64,000 nt of DNA from Bog-950 sp044228435. GTDB lineage: Bacteria; Bacteroidota; Bacteroidia; Chitinophagales; LD1. Below, piece after piece: positions 9,893-19,923 of this stretch. The stretch lies in assembly GCA_044228435.1 (NCBI GenBank), contig JBGAUW010000017.1, forward strand, positions 1-64,000. Direction: 5' to 3'. The notes under the pieces are model-generated. The model saw nothing but the letters and a program-made list of their open reading frames with translations, made no database searches and had not been told where the DNA came from. The first letter of the stretch is position 1, and every line of letters starts with the position of its first letter. The translations under genes were made by a program, and so were the position numbers.

Positions 9893-11056
9893 TTACGCTA
9901 TAAACCTAATTAGTTTCTGCATATTATCATGCCACTTAAAATTTTGTTGCACGTGTTTAAGTGCACAGTCTGCCAGGGCCTTACAGTGTGCAGGGTCCTT
10001 TAGTAATAATTCTATATGGTCGCAGTATTCTTTTGTAGTATTACCTATAAGCACATGTTGGTTATGCTGCAACATTAGCGCGCTGGCAGCCACAGGGCTT
10101 ACTATGCAGGGCAGGCCCATAGCCATAGCCTCTAATATTTTGTTTTGTATACCCGTACCCAAATGAAGCGGCGCTACAAATATCTTAGATGCCCCGTAGG
10201 CTATACGCACATCTTCCAGCCAGCCGGTTACCTCTATACCCCCGCGTTTGGCCAGCGCTTTAATTTTTGCGTGCGGGGCTGCGCCCGAAATAAGAAAACT
10301 TACCTGCGTTCCGCGCCGCTTAAGCTCGGGCAATAGTTGGTTAGCTACATAGAGCGCGCAATCCACATTGGGCAGGTAGTTCATATTGCCGTGAAAATGC
10401 AAATCGTAATGTTTTGCCTGCTGCACCGGCCGGAAATAAGTAGTATCCACGCCATTGCTTATCACCTCTATTGTTTGCCGCATAGGGTGGTTAATCAAAG
10501 CCCCGTCCTGTGCCGATATTACCAGGTGCTTATCAAACTTATCAAACACCTCTGCTTCGTAATTTTTAAGGCGTTTAGCTTCGGCAGCATACAACCAGCG
10601 GCTAAACCCAAACGATTTTTCGGCCATGCGTTTATAACCTTCCGAAAACGCATCCATATAATCCAGTACGAGTTTTTCTTTAGGCAGGCCCAGGCTGTAT
10701 TGCGCCGTTCGCACCAACTGAAATAAAATTCTATCGGGCGCAATGCGCTTTATTTGTTCGCTTATCCGGCTATGTATATCCTTATTATAAAAATACCCGG
10801 CCTGCAAAGGTTTGCCGGTAAAAATACATCGGGCAGCCCCCCCTAAGCTTTGCATTTTGTTTAAGGGATAAATGTGCACCTCTTCGCAAAATTCAAGCAG
10901 GGTTTCTTTGGCTTCAAAAGGATTGCCACCTTCTGCCACACAACATAAAAATATTTTAAAGTGGCTGCTTAGTTCGCGCAGCATGTGGTAGGCGCGCAGT
11001 TTGTCGCCTTTATCCAAAGGGTAGGGCACCCTGGGCAATACCACCATCAGTTTCAT
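9893..11056 (-). CDS. Family 4 glycosyltransferase
   Basis: 387 residues, GT-B fold. The N-terminus (LPRVPYPLDKGDKLRAYHML) resembles glycosyltransferases associated with exopolysaccharide and PEP-CTERM-type loci. The C-terminal half contains the GT4 nucleotide-sugar signature ILEAMAMGLPCIVSP. It probably transfers a sugar from a nucleotide donor to a lipid-linked acceptor on the cytoplasmic face. It is the first gene of a run leading into the O-antigen-ligase-like gene, the radical SAM gene and the methyltransferase on the same strand. Confidence 0.85.
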   Translation of the reverse strand: MKLMVVLPRVPYPLDKGDKLRAYHMLRELSSHFKIFLCCVAEGGNPFEAKETLLEFCEEVHIYPLNKMQSLGGAARCIFTGKPLQAGYFYNKDIHSRISEQIKRIAPDRILFQLVRTAQYSLGLPKEKLVLDYMDAFSEGYKRMAEKSFGFSRWLYAAEAKRLKNYEAEVFDKFDKHLVISAQDGALINHPMRQTIEVISNGVDTTYFRPVQQAKHYDLHFHGNMNYLPNVDCALYVANQLLPELKRRGTQVSFLISGAAPHAKIKALAKRGGIEVTGWLEDVRIAYGASKIFVAPLHLGTGIQNKILEAMAMGLPCIVSPVAASALMLQHNQHVLIGNTTKEYCDHIELLLKDPAHCKALADCALKHVQQNFKWHDNMQKLIRFIA

Positions 11057-11080
11057 ACGCTGTTTAAAGGGCTACAAAAT

Positions 11081-11113
11081 AAAAGCGGGCTACTGCAACA
11101 GAAGCCCGCTTTT
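11081..11113 (-). terminator. Rho-independent terminator
   Basis: Inverted repeat AAAAGCGGGCT...AGCCCGCTTTT around an 11-nt loop, with A and T runs on both sides. It lies between the T9SS protein ending at 11131 and the glycosyltransferase starting at 11056, and stops minus-strand transcription of the former. Confidence 0.75.
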
Positions 11114-11130
11114 ACAAATTGGCTATGCGC

Positions 11131-12207
11131 TTATTGTTTGGTTATTTTCTCAATGCGGGTATCGGTACCGTTGCTTACTTTAAGCGTATAAATTCCGGCA
11201 GCTAAGGCAGTCATATCAAAGGCTGCTCTTTCGCGTACAGCCGTTGTTTTAATTAAACTTCCATCCAAACCGTACAGGCTTACCTGCAATTCAGTTCCGT
11301 TATTATTTTCTATCACCAGGTTATTCTGCACCGGGTTAGGGTAAATTTTTAAGCCTGCAAACGCTACACTATTAATACCCGATATAGTTACAACGCTTGG
11401 GGCCGAGGCGGCGCTATTACCACAATCGTTACTAGCTACTACTGTGTAACTACCGCTTTGCGTAGCTGTATAAGATGGGCCAATTGCACCGGCTATAAGA
11501 TTAGCATCTCTGTACCATTGTTGGGTGGCCAGGTTGCTACTGCTGGTAAGGTTGGTACCTACAGCACTAATTACAGGCTGTGCTGGTACATCGCCTGATG
11601 TTACGTTTAAGCTGGAATCTTTACCTCCAATTCCGCAAAAAGCGCTAACCGGAGTAACATAAATTTTTCCGCTGGTGGCACCTGCTATTACGGATGTACT
11701 GCTTTGGCTGCCGGTAACGCTGGTATTCCAGCCCGATGGAAACTCCCAGGTATAAGCATCCGCAGTGCCCGATGCAGTAGCGCTATACGTTAAAGTATCG
11801 CCATTACATACAGTGGTAGCGCCCGTAACATTGGTAATTTGCGGCTTTGCTAACACGGTAAAGCACTCGGAGCAAGTGGTAGTGGTAAATGTACAGCCCG
11901 CATCGGTTGGGCGGGTTACGCTAAAACTGTAGGTGCCCGGGGCAAAATTGGCCGGTATAGTTAAAGAAGCTGTGCTGGAGGTAGAAGTTGCATAAGCACC
12001 ACCGCTAAAGGCTACAACAATGGAATTGCCCGACTTTACCCCTCCGGTAATACCCGCACCACAACTTGATGATACGCCCTGTGGCAAACCCGAAATGGTA
12101 ATATTAAAGGTAGTGCCTGCACAACCGCTGGCTGGCGTAACCACCATTTGTGCAACGCTCGTAAGGCTTAAAAACAAAAGAGCAGATAGAAAATATAAAT
12201 TCTTCAT
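11131..12207 (-). CDS. Secreted T9SS type-A sorting-domain protein with Ig/PKD-like modules
   Basis: 358 residues with a signal peptide (MKNLYFLSALLFLSLTSVAQ) and a classical type-A sorting domain at the C-terminus (LKIYPNPVQNNLVIEN ... LAAGIYTLKVSNG). The middle holds two or three beta-sandwich modules of the PKD/Ig-like kind (YTWEFPSGW, TQSGSYTVVASNDCG). The first roughly 100 residues parallel those of the next gene (MVVTPASGCAGTTFNITISG versus ITVSPSSGCAGSSFTVTISG), so the pair arose by tandem duplication. Probable surface or extracellular matrix protein; no catalytic motif. Confidence 0.87.
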   Translation of the reverse strand: MKNLYFLSALLFLSLTSVAQMVVTPASGCAGTTFNITISGLPQGVSSSCGAGITGGVKSGNSIVVAFSGGAYATSTSSTASLTIPANFAPGTYSFSVTRPTDAGCTFTTTTCSECFTVLAKPQITNVTGATTVCNGDTLTYSATASGTADAYTWEFPSGWNTSVTGSQSSTSVIAGATSGKIYVTPVSAFCGIGGKDSSLNVTSGDVPAQPVISAVGTNLTSSSNLATQQWYRDANLIAGAIGPSYTATQSGSYTVVASNDCGNSAASAPSVVTISGINSVAFAGLKIYPNPVQNNLVIENNNGTELQVSLYGLDGSLIKTTAVRERAAFDMTALAAGIYTLKVSNGTDTRIEKITKQ

Positions 12208-12272
12208 GGGTATGGTTTACCCTACAAATATAAAAAAAAAGCTATGCCGTCAAATAAAAGCAGAACTTTGGC

Positions 12273-15200
12273 CTATTCGCCAATAACCAACTTTTTAAAT
12301 GCCTGGCTGCTGCCTTCGCTAAGTTTTATAAAGTAAACGCCACGCGCCATTTTACTAAGGTCAATGGTAGTATTGCTGGTAACATTAGGAACATACAGCA
12401 CTTGCTGGCCACTGGCCGTTGTAATTGTAAGCTGTAATGCTTGCTGGCCATCAAATTTGATTGTTACAAAGCCTGTAGCGGGGTTAGGGAAAAGTTGCAA
12501 ACCTGCTATTGCTAAGGTGCTGCTAATACCCGTTTGCACAAAGTTGAAAGGTGCAGAGGTTGCCGCGCAGCCATTTTCATCGGTTACCCGCACCGAATAC
12601 GGACCGTTTTGCGTAGGTGTATACGTTTGGGCATTGGCACCATCAACTGTAATGGCATTTAAAAACCATATATAGCTTACCCCTGCTACCGAACTTTGCA
12701 ACACATTTCCATTAGCAGTTATTACGGGTTGCACAGGTGTGTTTACTGTTAACTGGTAAGGGTTACTGGCCACAGTACCACAGGTGCTGCTTACTGTTAC
12801 TACGTAGCTGCCCGCTGCGCCAACCTTAATACTATTGGTGGTTTCGCCATTGCTCCATACATAAGTGGTATAGCCCAAAGCCGCCGAAATTACTGTTGAG
12901 TCGCCAAGGCAAAGGCTATCGCCTAAACTGCTGGTCAAGTTAGGGGCAGTAGGTGTGCTTGTTATTTCTATTACTGCGCTATCTACCGACGTAATGGTAC
13001 CACAGCTATTAAGCGCCTTGCAGGTATAAGTGCCTGCGGTACTGGCAACATAAGTAGATGCTACTTCACCGTTAATATCCGCTCCATCTAAAACCCATTG
13101 GTAACTGGTAGCCCCTGTAGCGGTGCAGGTAAGCGTTTGTGATGTGCCGGTGCATATACCTGTAGTGCCCGCTGGCGAAACAGAGGCTGCGGTAGGCGCT
13201 CCCACTATACTAATTACTACATTATTACCCGATGGTGAGTTGCCACAAGTGTTGCTTGCTACGCAGGTATAAGTGCCGGCAGCTGTTGCCAAATAGCTGC
13301 TATTCGTTTCGTTCTGTAAATCATTGCCATCTAATTGCCATTGATAGTTGGCAATATTTGAACCTATACAGCTAAGGGTAATATCATTACCCGTGCAAAT
13401 ATTCTGTGCTCCTGCTGGTGTTACTTCAATATCCGCTGGTGCCGAATCAACCTGTAAAGAAATAGCCCTTGGAGTAGATGCCCCGCAGTTGTTTACGGCG
13501 GATACAAACAACTGCCCGCTGTTATTATCTACCGTTACGGTAATACTGGTAGTGGTGCTGCTGCCTGTCCAATTGTTCGGCACAGTCCATTGATAAGAAG
13601 TAGCTCCGTTTACCGGGCTAATAGTATATGTTTCTGTATTACCTGCGCAAAGGTTGGTATTACCTGTAACAGTGCCCGGCTGCGCCGGCGAGTTGCCAAA
13701 GGTTACAGCAAGCGATTGTGCCGCACTGGCTCCGCAGCTATTATTTGCTGTTACACTTACGTTACCCGGGGTTACACCCGTAGTGGCTGAAATGCTGTTT
13801 GCTGTAGAAGTTCCTGTCCAATCTGCCGGCAAAGTCCAGGTATAAGAAATTGCACCCGATACAGGGCTTATAGAATAAGTTTGGCTAACACCGCTGCACA
13901 CATTGTTTGCACCGGTTATAGCGCCCGGCTGGGCAGGTGCATTATCAACGCTTATGCTCAAATTGCTGGCCGTAGATGAGCCGCAGCTGTTGCCTGCTGT
14001 AACCGAAACATTACCGCCTGCAGCGCCAACAGTAGCAGATATTGAACTGGAAGTGCTGGTACCACTCCATCCGTTAGGCAATGTCCAGGTATAGAAGGCA
14101 GCTCCATTTACAGGAGTTACCGAGTAGGTTTCTGAAGCTCCGTTGCACGCATTTGTAGCGCCCGAAACAGTACCCGGTTGAGAAGGTGCCGCAGCAATAG
14201 TTGCGGACAGCGTGCGCGCTGTGGATGCGCCGCAGGTATTATTTGCCGTTACCGAAATAGTGCCGCCTGCATTACCAACTGTAGTAGTAATTGAACTTGT
14301 AGTGCTGGTGCCCGTCCAGCCATTGGGCATGGTCCAGGTATAGGCGGTAGCGCCGTTTACCGGGGTTACCGAATACGTTTGCGACGAACCCGGGCAAACA
14401 GCCGCAGTGCCCGAAATAGTACCAGGCTGTGCGGGCGCATTTGCAGTAGTTACAGCTAACGTTCGTGCCGTTGATGAGCCACAGGTATTATTTGCAGTTA
14501 CCGAAATAGTGCCGCCGGTTGCGCCGATAGTGGCATTAATAGAAGCGGTAGTAGAGGTTCCGCTATAAGTGCCCGGCAAAGTCCAGGTATAAGAAGTAGC
14601 CCCGTTTACCGGCGTTACCGAATAAGTTTGTGAACTACCATTACAAGGTGTGGCAGAGCCGGATATAGTACCGGGTTGTGCAGGCGCAGTTGCTATAGTT
14701 ACAGCTAACGTTCGTGCTGTTGATGAGCCACAGGTATTATTTGCGGTTACCGAAATAGTACCTCCACTTGCGCCGGTGGTAACGGTAATGGAACTGGTGG
14801 TGCTGCTTCCGGTCCAACCGTTAGGTAAAGTCCAGGTATAAGAAGTGGCGCCGCTAACCGGGGTTATCGAATACGTTTGGGATGCACTACTGCAAGGTGT
14901 GGCATTACCCGAAATAGAACCCGGTTGGGCCGGCACAACAAGTACCGTAAAGCAACTATTGCAAGAATTTGTAGATGGAGCGCAACTTAAGTTAAGGTTG
15001 CTCGCCGTATAACTAAAGCCATAAGTGCCCGGTGTAAAATTAGCCGGAATAGTAATGGTAGCAGTAGCCGTAGAGCCCCCCCCGCTCGCTACCGCTGTTA
15101 CGTTGGTGCCTGCTAGTATTACACTGCCGCCGCCGCTGGGTGTTAGCCCCCCGCCTGGGTTAGCGCTGCAACCGCTGGATACACCAGTGGGTAAGCCCGA

Positions 15201-15314
15201 AATAGTAACTGTAAAAGAAGAGCCCGCACAGCCGCTGCTAGGCGAAACTGTTATTTGCGCGTTTAGCAATAAGCCGCACATAATAAATAAAGAGAGCAGT
15301 AAATAATTCTTCAT
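12273..15314 (-). CDS. Large secreted T9SS protein with tandem PKD-like repeats
   Basis: 1013 residues. Signal peptide (MKNYLLLSLFIMCGLLLNAQ), an N-terminal module shared with the neighbouring paralogue, then about seven near-identical repeats of roughly 82 residues (APAQPGTISG...GSSQTYSVTPVNGATSYTW... ISVTANNTCGSSTARTLAVT), several diverged Ig-like units (YQWQLDG, GTYTC) and a type-A T9SS sorting domain (LFPNPATGFVTIKF ... MARGVYFIKL). The repeats are alike at the DNA level, so copy number may vary by recombination. Probable filament- or matrix-forming adhesin, set between two O-antigen-ligase-like genes. Confidence 0.87.
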   Translation of the reverse strand: MKNYLLLSLFIMCGLLLNAQITVSPSSGCAGSSFTVTISGLPTGVSSGCSANPGGGLTPSGGGSVILAGTNVTAVASGGGSTATATITIPANFTPGTYGFSYTASNLNLSCAPSTNSCNSCFTVLVVPAQPGSISGNATPCSSASQTYSITPVSGATSYTWTLPNGWTGSSTTSSITVTTGASGGTISVTANNTCGSSTARTLAVTIATAPAQPGTISGSATPCNGSSQTYSVTPVNGATSYTWTLPGTYSGTSTTASINATIGATGGTISVTANNTCGSSTARTLAVTTANAPAQPGTISGTAAVCPGSSQTYSVTPVNGATAYTWTMPNGWTGTSTTSSITTTVGNAGGTISVTANNTCGASTARTLSATIAAAPSQPGTVSGATNACNGASETYSVTPVNGAAFYTWTLPNGWSGTSTSSSISATVGAAGGNVSVTAGNSCGSSTASNLSISVDNAPAQPGAITGANNVCSGVSQTYSISPVSGAISYTWTLPADWTGTSTANSISATTGVTPGNVSVTANNSCGASAAQSLAVTFGNSPAQPGTVTGNTNLCAGNTETYTISPVNGATSYQWTVPNNWTGSSTTTSITVTVDNNSGQLFVSAVNNCGASTPRAISLQVDSAPADIEVTPAGAQNICTGNDITLSCIGSNIANYQWQLDGNDLQNETNSSYLATAAGTYTCVASNTCGNSPSGNNVVISIVGAPTAASVSPAGTTGICTGTSQTLTCTATGATSYQWVLDGADINGEVASTYVASTAGTYTCKALNSCGTITSVDSAVIEITSTPTAPNLTSSLGDSLCLGDSTVISAALGYTTYVWSNGETTNSIKVGAAGSYVVTVSSTCGTVASNPYQLTVNTPVQPVITANGNVLQSSVAGVSYIWFLNAITVDGANAQTYTPTQNGPYSVRVTDENGCAATSAPFNFVQTGISSTLAIAGLQLFPNPATGFVTIKFDGQQALQLTITTASGQQVLYVPNVTSNTTIDLSKMARGVYFIKLSEGSSQAFKKLVIGE

Positions 15315-15439
15315 ATCGGGGTTGCTGATTTATAAGGGGCCAATTTAACCTATTTATTCTATCTTAAAAGAAAGATATATAAGAACTTTTTAAACACAAA
15401 TTTATACTTGTAGATACACTAAAATTAATGCCCCAAAAG

Positions 15440-17275
15440 CTAATTTCTAACTAACGCCGAATCGCGGGCGGCTGTAATTATGCTTTCAAACTCGGCCTTT
15501 CGGGCTTTGTTGCTCCACACCTTATCCAGGGTATCCAGGGCCTCATCGTACCTTTGTAAAAAGTAAAGGGTATAAGCCACATTAAAGCGGCTATCGTCAT
15601 TTTTGGGGTTTATGCGTAAGGCCTCGCTGTAGTTAAGCAATGCTTTATCATACTCTTTAAAATAGGTTTGCAACCCGCCCAGGTTATTAAGCACCAAATG
15701 GTTATAGGGCGAATATTGTTTGGCCTTTAAAAAACATTCGTAAGCATATTGGTATTGCCCCAGTGCATAGGCATTAATACCTATTTGATAGTATTTGGGC
15801 ACCGCCTGCGGGTTTAAGGTGGCCAAAGGGGTGTTCATTAACTCAGCATATTCCAGGGCATCTTTTATACGGCCCTGCTCCTGCGCCTCAAGCATAGGTT
15901 TCATATAACTATCGGCTTTTACCCTGGCACCTACTACTACCACACTTCCGGCAATTAAAATAAACGCCAACACTAAAAAGGGCCTTATTGCCTTAGCAGG
16001 CACCAACCATGCCTTAAAGTATTCGCTGCATTGGGTGCTTATAAAAGCCCAGGTTAGTATCAGCATCATTTGCTGCTCGGTGCGCTCTTTAGGAAAATCG
16101 AAAAAGCAAAACACTAAAAATGCTATTTGCGAAACACCCAGCAGCAACAAAAACCGTTGCCTGCGGCTGTCGGCAATGGTTTTCATTTTTTTAAATGCCG
16201 CCCTTATCATTACTACAAACAAACCCACCAAAGCCGCCAGGCCAACTATCCCCAACTCACACCAAACCCACAGCAAATCATTATGCGGTTGCAAAAAAAC
16301 CATGTTCAGGTATTGGGTGCGGAACATACCTGTAAGGTCGCTCTTTAAATACATGATCATCCAGTTGTGTGCCCCTACACCCAAAAGCCAATTATCTTTA
16401 AGCAACACATAGCTTTTATACCAAACCGATAAGCGCTCTATACTGGTATCCGACATCAGGTAATTGCTTACACTAAGGCGCTGCACAAAAGCCTGTATAG
16501 TGCCGGTAAAAATTCCGAAAGCGATAACGGAAGCCAGCACCCCCACAGTCGGAAGAGCCACTTTTTTAAACAAGGCTACCGCTGCCTTACCCTGCACAAA
16601 CAACAGCGTTACCAGCATTACCATACCCGAAACCACTACCGCCATGAACACCGAGCGGCTTTGCAGCACAAGTATTAAAATCAATTGCACTATTATAATA
16701 GATGCAAATGCCCACCGCCAGGGCCGCGGCGCCGCTTTAAAGCCCGATGCCAGCAAAAAGCTGCTCATTAGCATAAAACCCGAATACAGGTTTTTGTGCC
16801 CTGCCAAACCGTTGATAGCATATAAGTTATCGCCCTGCGGTAAAGCCACCTGCAACAATGCCCTTAGTTGCAAAAGCCCGTAAATATTGTAGGCTACACA
16901 TACACCTGCCAATACCTGCAGCAAAAACAAACTGCTTACCACTTGCAACGCAAGCGCGCGCTTAATAACCAGGTAAGCCATAAAAACCAAAAACATTTTT
17001 TCTGATTCATAAATAGCCTCTGATACATTTACCGCCCATGCAATCGAAAAAAAATGCATGGCCACATAAACGCCAAACAGCGCATCGGCTATATCTGCTT
17101 TCCATTCTTTTTTGGTAAACAGCCCCTGCACAAATGGAAAAAACAACAGCAGCCAAACCGCTAAAAATAAAACGCGCGGCAAAAAGGTAGAATCCTGCAG
17201 TTGGTTCCAAAACCAAAGACAGCTACCCGCCAGCAAACCACCCGTAAAAATTAAAGGCAAGCGCTTTTGCCACAT
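15440..17275 (-). CDS. O-antigen ligase family protein with C-terminal TPR domain
   Basis: 611 residues. About twelve membrane segments occupy residues 1-440. Within them GLAGHKNLYSG and LLGVGAHNWMIMY ... LQPHNDLLWVWCELGIVGL are the conserved periplasmic loop of the Wzy/WaaL family, including the key His. Residues about 480-600 form TPR repeats (YAYECFLKAKQYSPYNHLVLNNLG, YSEALRINPKNDDSRFNVAYTL). Similar ligase-TPR fusions act as polysaccharide polymerases or protein O-oligosaccharyltransferases. The neighbouring secreted T9SS proteins could be glycan acceptors, but this is inference. The MBOAT gene is divergent, 87 bp away. Confidence 0.83.
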   Translation of the reverse strand: MWQKRLPLIFTGGLLAGSCLWFWNQLQDSTFLPRVLFLAVWLLLFFPFVQGLFTKKEWKADIADALFGVYVAMHFFSIAWAVNVSEAIYESEKMFLVFMAYLVIKRALALQVVSSLFLLQVLAGVCVAYNIYGLLQLRALLQVALPQGDNLYAINGLAGHKNLYSGFMLMSSFLLASGFKAAPRPWRWAFASIIIVQLILILVLQSRSVFMAVVVSGMVMLVTLLFVQGKAAVALFKKVALPTVGVLASVIAFGIFTGTIQAFVQRLSVSNYLMSDTSIERLSVWYKSYVLLKDNWLLGVGAHNWMIMYLKSDLTGMFRTQYLNMVFLQPHNDLLWVWCELGIVGLAALVGLFVVMIRAAFKKMKTIADSRRQRFLLLLGVSQIAFLVFCFFDFPKERTEQQMMLILTWAFISTQCSEYFKAWLVPAKAIRPFLVLAFILIAGSVVVVGARVKADSYMKPMLEAQEQGRIKDALEYAELMNTPLATLNPQAVPKYYQIGINAYALGQYQYAYECFLKAKQYSPYNHLVLNNLGGLQTYFKEYDKALLNYSEALRINPKNDDSRFNVAYTLYFLQRYDEALDTLDKVWSNKARKAEFESIITAARDSALVRN

Positions 17276-17362
17276 AATAAACTAAAAGTATATTTAAATT
17301 CGCCTGCCAAGAATAAGGAATAAAAAACTTAACCGCCACCAAATTAATCTGGCTGCACCCAC

Positions 17363-18769
17363 ATGCTCTTTAATAGCGTACTGTTTGTATTTTGCTTTTT
17401 GCCCATATTCTTTACCATTTATTTTTTGCTGCCCGAAAGGTTTAAAAATGCATTTGCGCTTTTAGCAAGTATAGCTTTTTATGCCTGGGGCGCCCCCCGC
17501 TTTGTATTGGTTTTAAGCGGGGCGGTGCTGTGCGATTTTGTTTTGGCTAAGGTAATTGCTGCGCAGCAGGGCAAAGCCCGAAACTACTGGCTGGCCTTTG
17601 CAATAGCCGTTAACTTAAGTGTGTTGCTCTATTTTAAATACTTTAATTTTTTTGCCTTCAACTTTGCGCAGCTGTTTAATACGCATTCTCCCACTATACA
17701 AATGCTGCTGCCTATAGGTATTTCGTTTTTCACCTTTCACGAAATAAGCTACCTAACCGATGTATACCGCAAAACCAGGCAGCCCTTTACCAACCTTATA
17801 AACTACGCCCTTTATATTTTTCTTTTCCCGCAGTTAATTGCCGGGCCTATTATAAGGTTCCATCAAATAAGCGGACAAATAGAAAACCGCAGCGCCAACC
17901 ATACCGCGCAAAACCAACTTACAGGCTTTTTCCGTTTTGTGGCAGGCCTCGCTAAAAAGGTTTTAATAGCCGATGTAATAGGTATTGAAGTTGATAAAAT
18001 ATTTGCAGCCGCACCCGAAACCCTCGGCACGGGTATTGCCTGGCTGGGTGCCGTGCTAAACATTGTACGCATTTACATCGATTTTAGCGGCTACAGCGAT
18101 ATGGCTATAGGACTTGCACTGGCCCTGGGTTTTAAATTTCCCGAAAATTTCAACAGTCCTCTTATAGCACAAAGCGTTACCGAATTTTGGCAGCGCTGGC
18201 ATATCTCTTTAACCAACTGGTTTCGCGATTATGTGTTTATACCCCTGGGTGGCAGCAAAGGCACCCTGCTACGCACCTGCCTAAACATTTTGCTGGTATT
18301 TGTGCTATCGGGGTTTTGGCATGGTGCGCAATGGAAGTTTGTAGCCTGGGGCCTGGGCTTTGGGCTGGTGGTAGCCCTGGAAAGATACTTTTCATTTACT
18401 ACCCTTAAAATAAGTGCCCCGCTAAAAGTAATGCTCACCTTTTTTATTTGCGCAAACCTGCTTGTAGTTTTTACTTCAGCCAGTATAAGTGCTTCAATTA
18501 AATACTTTGGGGCTATGTATAGCACTGCCGAAGGTAGCCTGCCACTTTTTCTATCGTTAAAAACAAAATTGGCAATTGCTTTAGCCCTGCTTATATCATT
18601 TGGCAGTTCTAATTCCAGGCTAAATGAACTGGCGGTAAAATTATTCGACCCTCAAAAAACCGAAACCGGTTACATAGCATTGGCAGCGGCCACTATTGGT
18701 ATTTTAGTTGTTTGCGGCAGCATGCTTTTTGTGGCCGGCTATCATCCGTTTTTATATTTTAAATTTTAA
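17363..18769 (+). CDS. MBOAT family membrane O-acyltransferase (AlgI-like)
   Basis: 468 residues and about eleven membrane helices. AlgI-type signatures: FHEISYLTDVYRK (about 126-137), WQRWHISLTNWFRDY (276-290) and SGFWHGAQW with the invariant MBOAT His at 320. Moves acetyl or another acyl group across the membrane for O-acylation of a polysaccharide. Its stop overlaps the start of the next gene (TAATG), and that gene encodes an AlgJ/AlgX-like partner, as expected of a two-protein O-acetylation machine. First gene of a four-gene plus-strand operon to 22660. Confidence 0.92.
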   Translation: MLFNSVLFVFCFLPIFFTIYFLLPERFKNAFALLASIAFYAWGAPRFVLVLSGAVLCDFVLAKVIAAQQGKARNYWLAFAIAVNLSVLLYFKYFNFFAFNFAQLFNTHSPTIQMLLPIGISFFTFHEISYLTDVYRKTRQPFTNLINYALYIFLFPQLIAGPIIRFHQISGQIENRSANHTAQNQLTGFFRFVAGLAKKVLIADVIGIEVDKIFAAAPETLGTGIAWLGAVLNIVRIYIDFSGYSDMAIGLALALGFKFPENFNSPLIAQSVTEFWQRWHISLTNWFRDYVFIPLGGSKGTLLRTCLNILLVFVLSGFWHGAQWKFVAWGLGFGLVVALERYFSFTTLKISAPLKVMLTFFICANLLVVFTSASISASIKYFGAMYSTAEGSLPLFLSLKTKLAIALALLISFGSSNSRLNELAVKLFDPQKTETGYIALAAATIGILVVCGSMLFVAGYHPFLYFKF

Positions 18770-19923
18770 TGGAACAAAAAGGAATACACCATTATTTACT
18801 GATTATAGTACTGGTAGCCTTCGCTCTGCCGCTGGTAATTACCTTTATACCTGTTAACGATAAGGAACTAAAAGGCGTTACAGAACCGGTAAAGCAACCG
18901 GCTTTTAGCAGCACCGGTTGGTGGAATGGCGATTACCAAAAAACATTTGAGCCTTACCTTAATTTTAGCCTGGGCCTGCGCAAAGCAGCCGTGCGCACTG
19001 CCAGCCAAATAGATTACTGGCTGGGCGTACAGCGCAATGAGGTGATAGTGGGTTACCAAAACGAACTAATGGGCAAAGAATATATTGATGCCTATTATGG
19101 CCGCGATTTTTTAGGCGCCGATTCTATCCATCGCATTGTTAGCAGTGTGGCCACTTTCCGCAATGAGTTAGAAAAACGCGGTGTCAAATTTTTTGTGGTG
19201 TTAGCACCCGGCAAATCGCGCTTATACCCCGAGCGGATACCAGAGCAGTTTCGCGGGGCTGAAACGCAACAAACCAATTATAATTACTTTACCACCGAAT
19301 TAAACGCAGCACATATACCGGTGGTAAATTTCCAGGAATGGTTTAAAGCAATTGATCAAAACTCAAGGTATCCGCTTTTTAGCAACCTGGGCGTGCACTG
19401 GAGTTACTACTCAGCTACCTTTGCCACCGATAGCCTGTTGGGTTACATTAGTAACCTTACCGGCAAAAAAACCAACCGCATTCAATATAAAGAAGTGGTA
19501 GAAAGCACCCGCCCTTACGATACTGATAAAGACTTACTGGAGGTAATGAACCTTTGGACAGATATACCCGTTACAAAACCACTGGGTTACTTTAAAACAG
19601 CTCTGCCGGTAGATACTGCGTTACACCAACCGGCAGTATTAGCCATTGGCGATAGCTATTATTGGAATGTAATTTACACCGGTGTTCCTGCTACTTATTT
19701 TAAACCCGGCAGCGCCTACTTTTACTATAACAGTACTGCGCATTTTACAAACGGCACTACGGCTAAAGTAAGCGAACTGAGCCTGCTGCAAACCTGCCTT
19801 AGTAAAGAGGTGGTATTTTTTATTTATGCCGAGCCCAACCTGGCTAAATTTGGCAATGGTATAGATGCTCAGTTTTTGAAACTACTATCGGCTACCGACA
19901 CTTTGCAAACCGCCATTAACTAA
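18769..19923 (+). CDS. AlgJ/AlgX-like SGNH O-acetyltransferase partner
   Basis: 384 residues with one N-terminal membrane anchor (YLLIIVLVAFALPLVITF). It carries the SGNH-type nucleophile in AIGDSYYW (Ser296) and a conserved His in LGVHWSYYS (His210), which in AlgX/AlgJ forms the charge-relay part. It would transfer acetyl groups delivered by the MBOAT protein onto an exported glycan in the periplasm. It starts inside the MBOAT stop codon and ends directly before the next ATG, so coupling is tight. The acyl group and glycan are not determined. Confidence 0.85.
   Translation: MEQKGIHHYLLIIVLVAFALPLVITFIPVNDKELKGVTEPVKQPAFSSTGWWNGDYQKTFEPYLNFSLGLRKAAVRTASQIDYWLGVQRNEVIVGYQNELMGKEYIDAYYGRDFLGADSIHRIVSSVATFRNELEKRGVKFFVVLAPGKSRLYPERIPEQFRGAETQQTNYNYFTTELNAAHIPVVNFQEWFKAIDQNSRYPLFSNLGVHWSYYSATFATDSLLGYISNLTGKKTNRIQYKEVVESTRPYDTDKDLLEVMNLWTDIPVTKPLGYFKTALPVDTALHQPAVLAIGDSYYWNVIYTGVPATYFKPGSAYFYYNSTAHFTNGTTAKVSELSLLQTCLSKEVVFFIYAEPNLAKFGNGIDAQFLKLLSATDTLQTAIN

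Noticed and set aside
12273..15314. Plus-strand frames opposite the tandem-repeat protein
   Set aside because: Each repeats in the same phase as the minus-strand repeat unit, so they are mirror products of the repeats, not genes.
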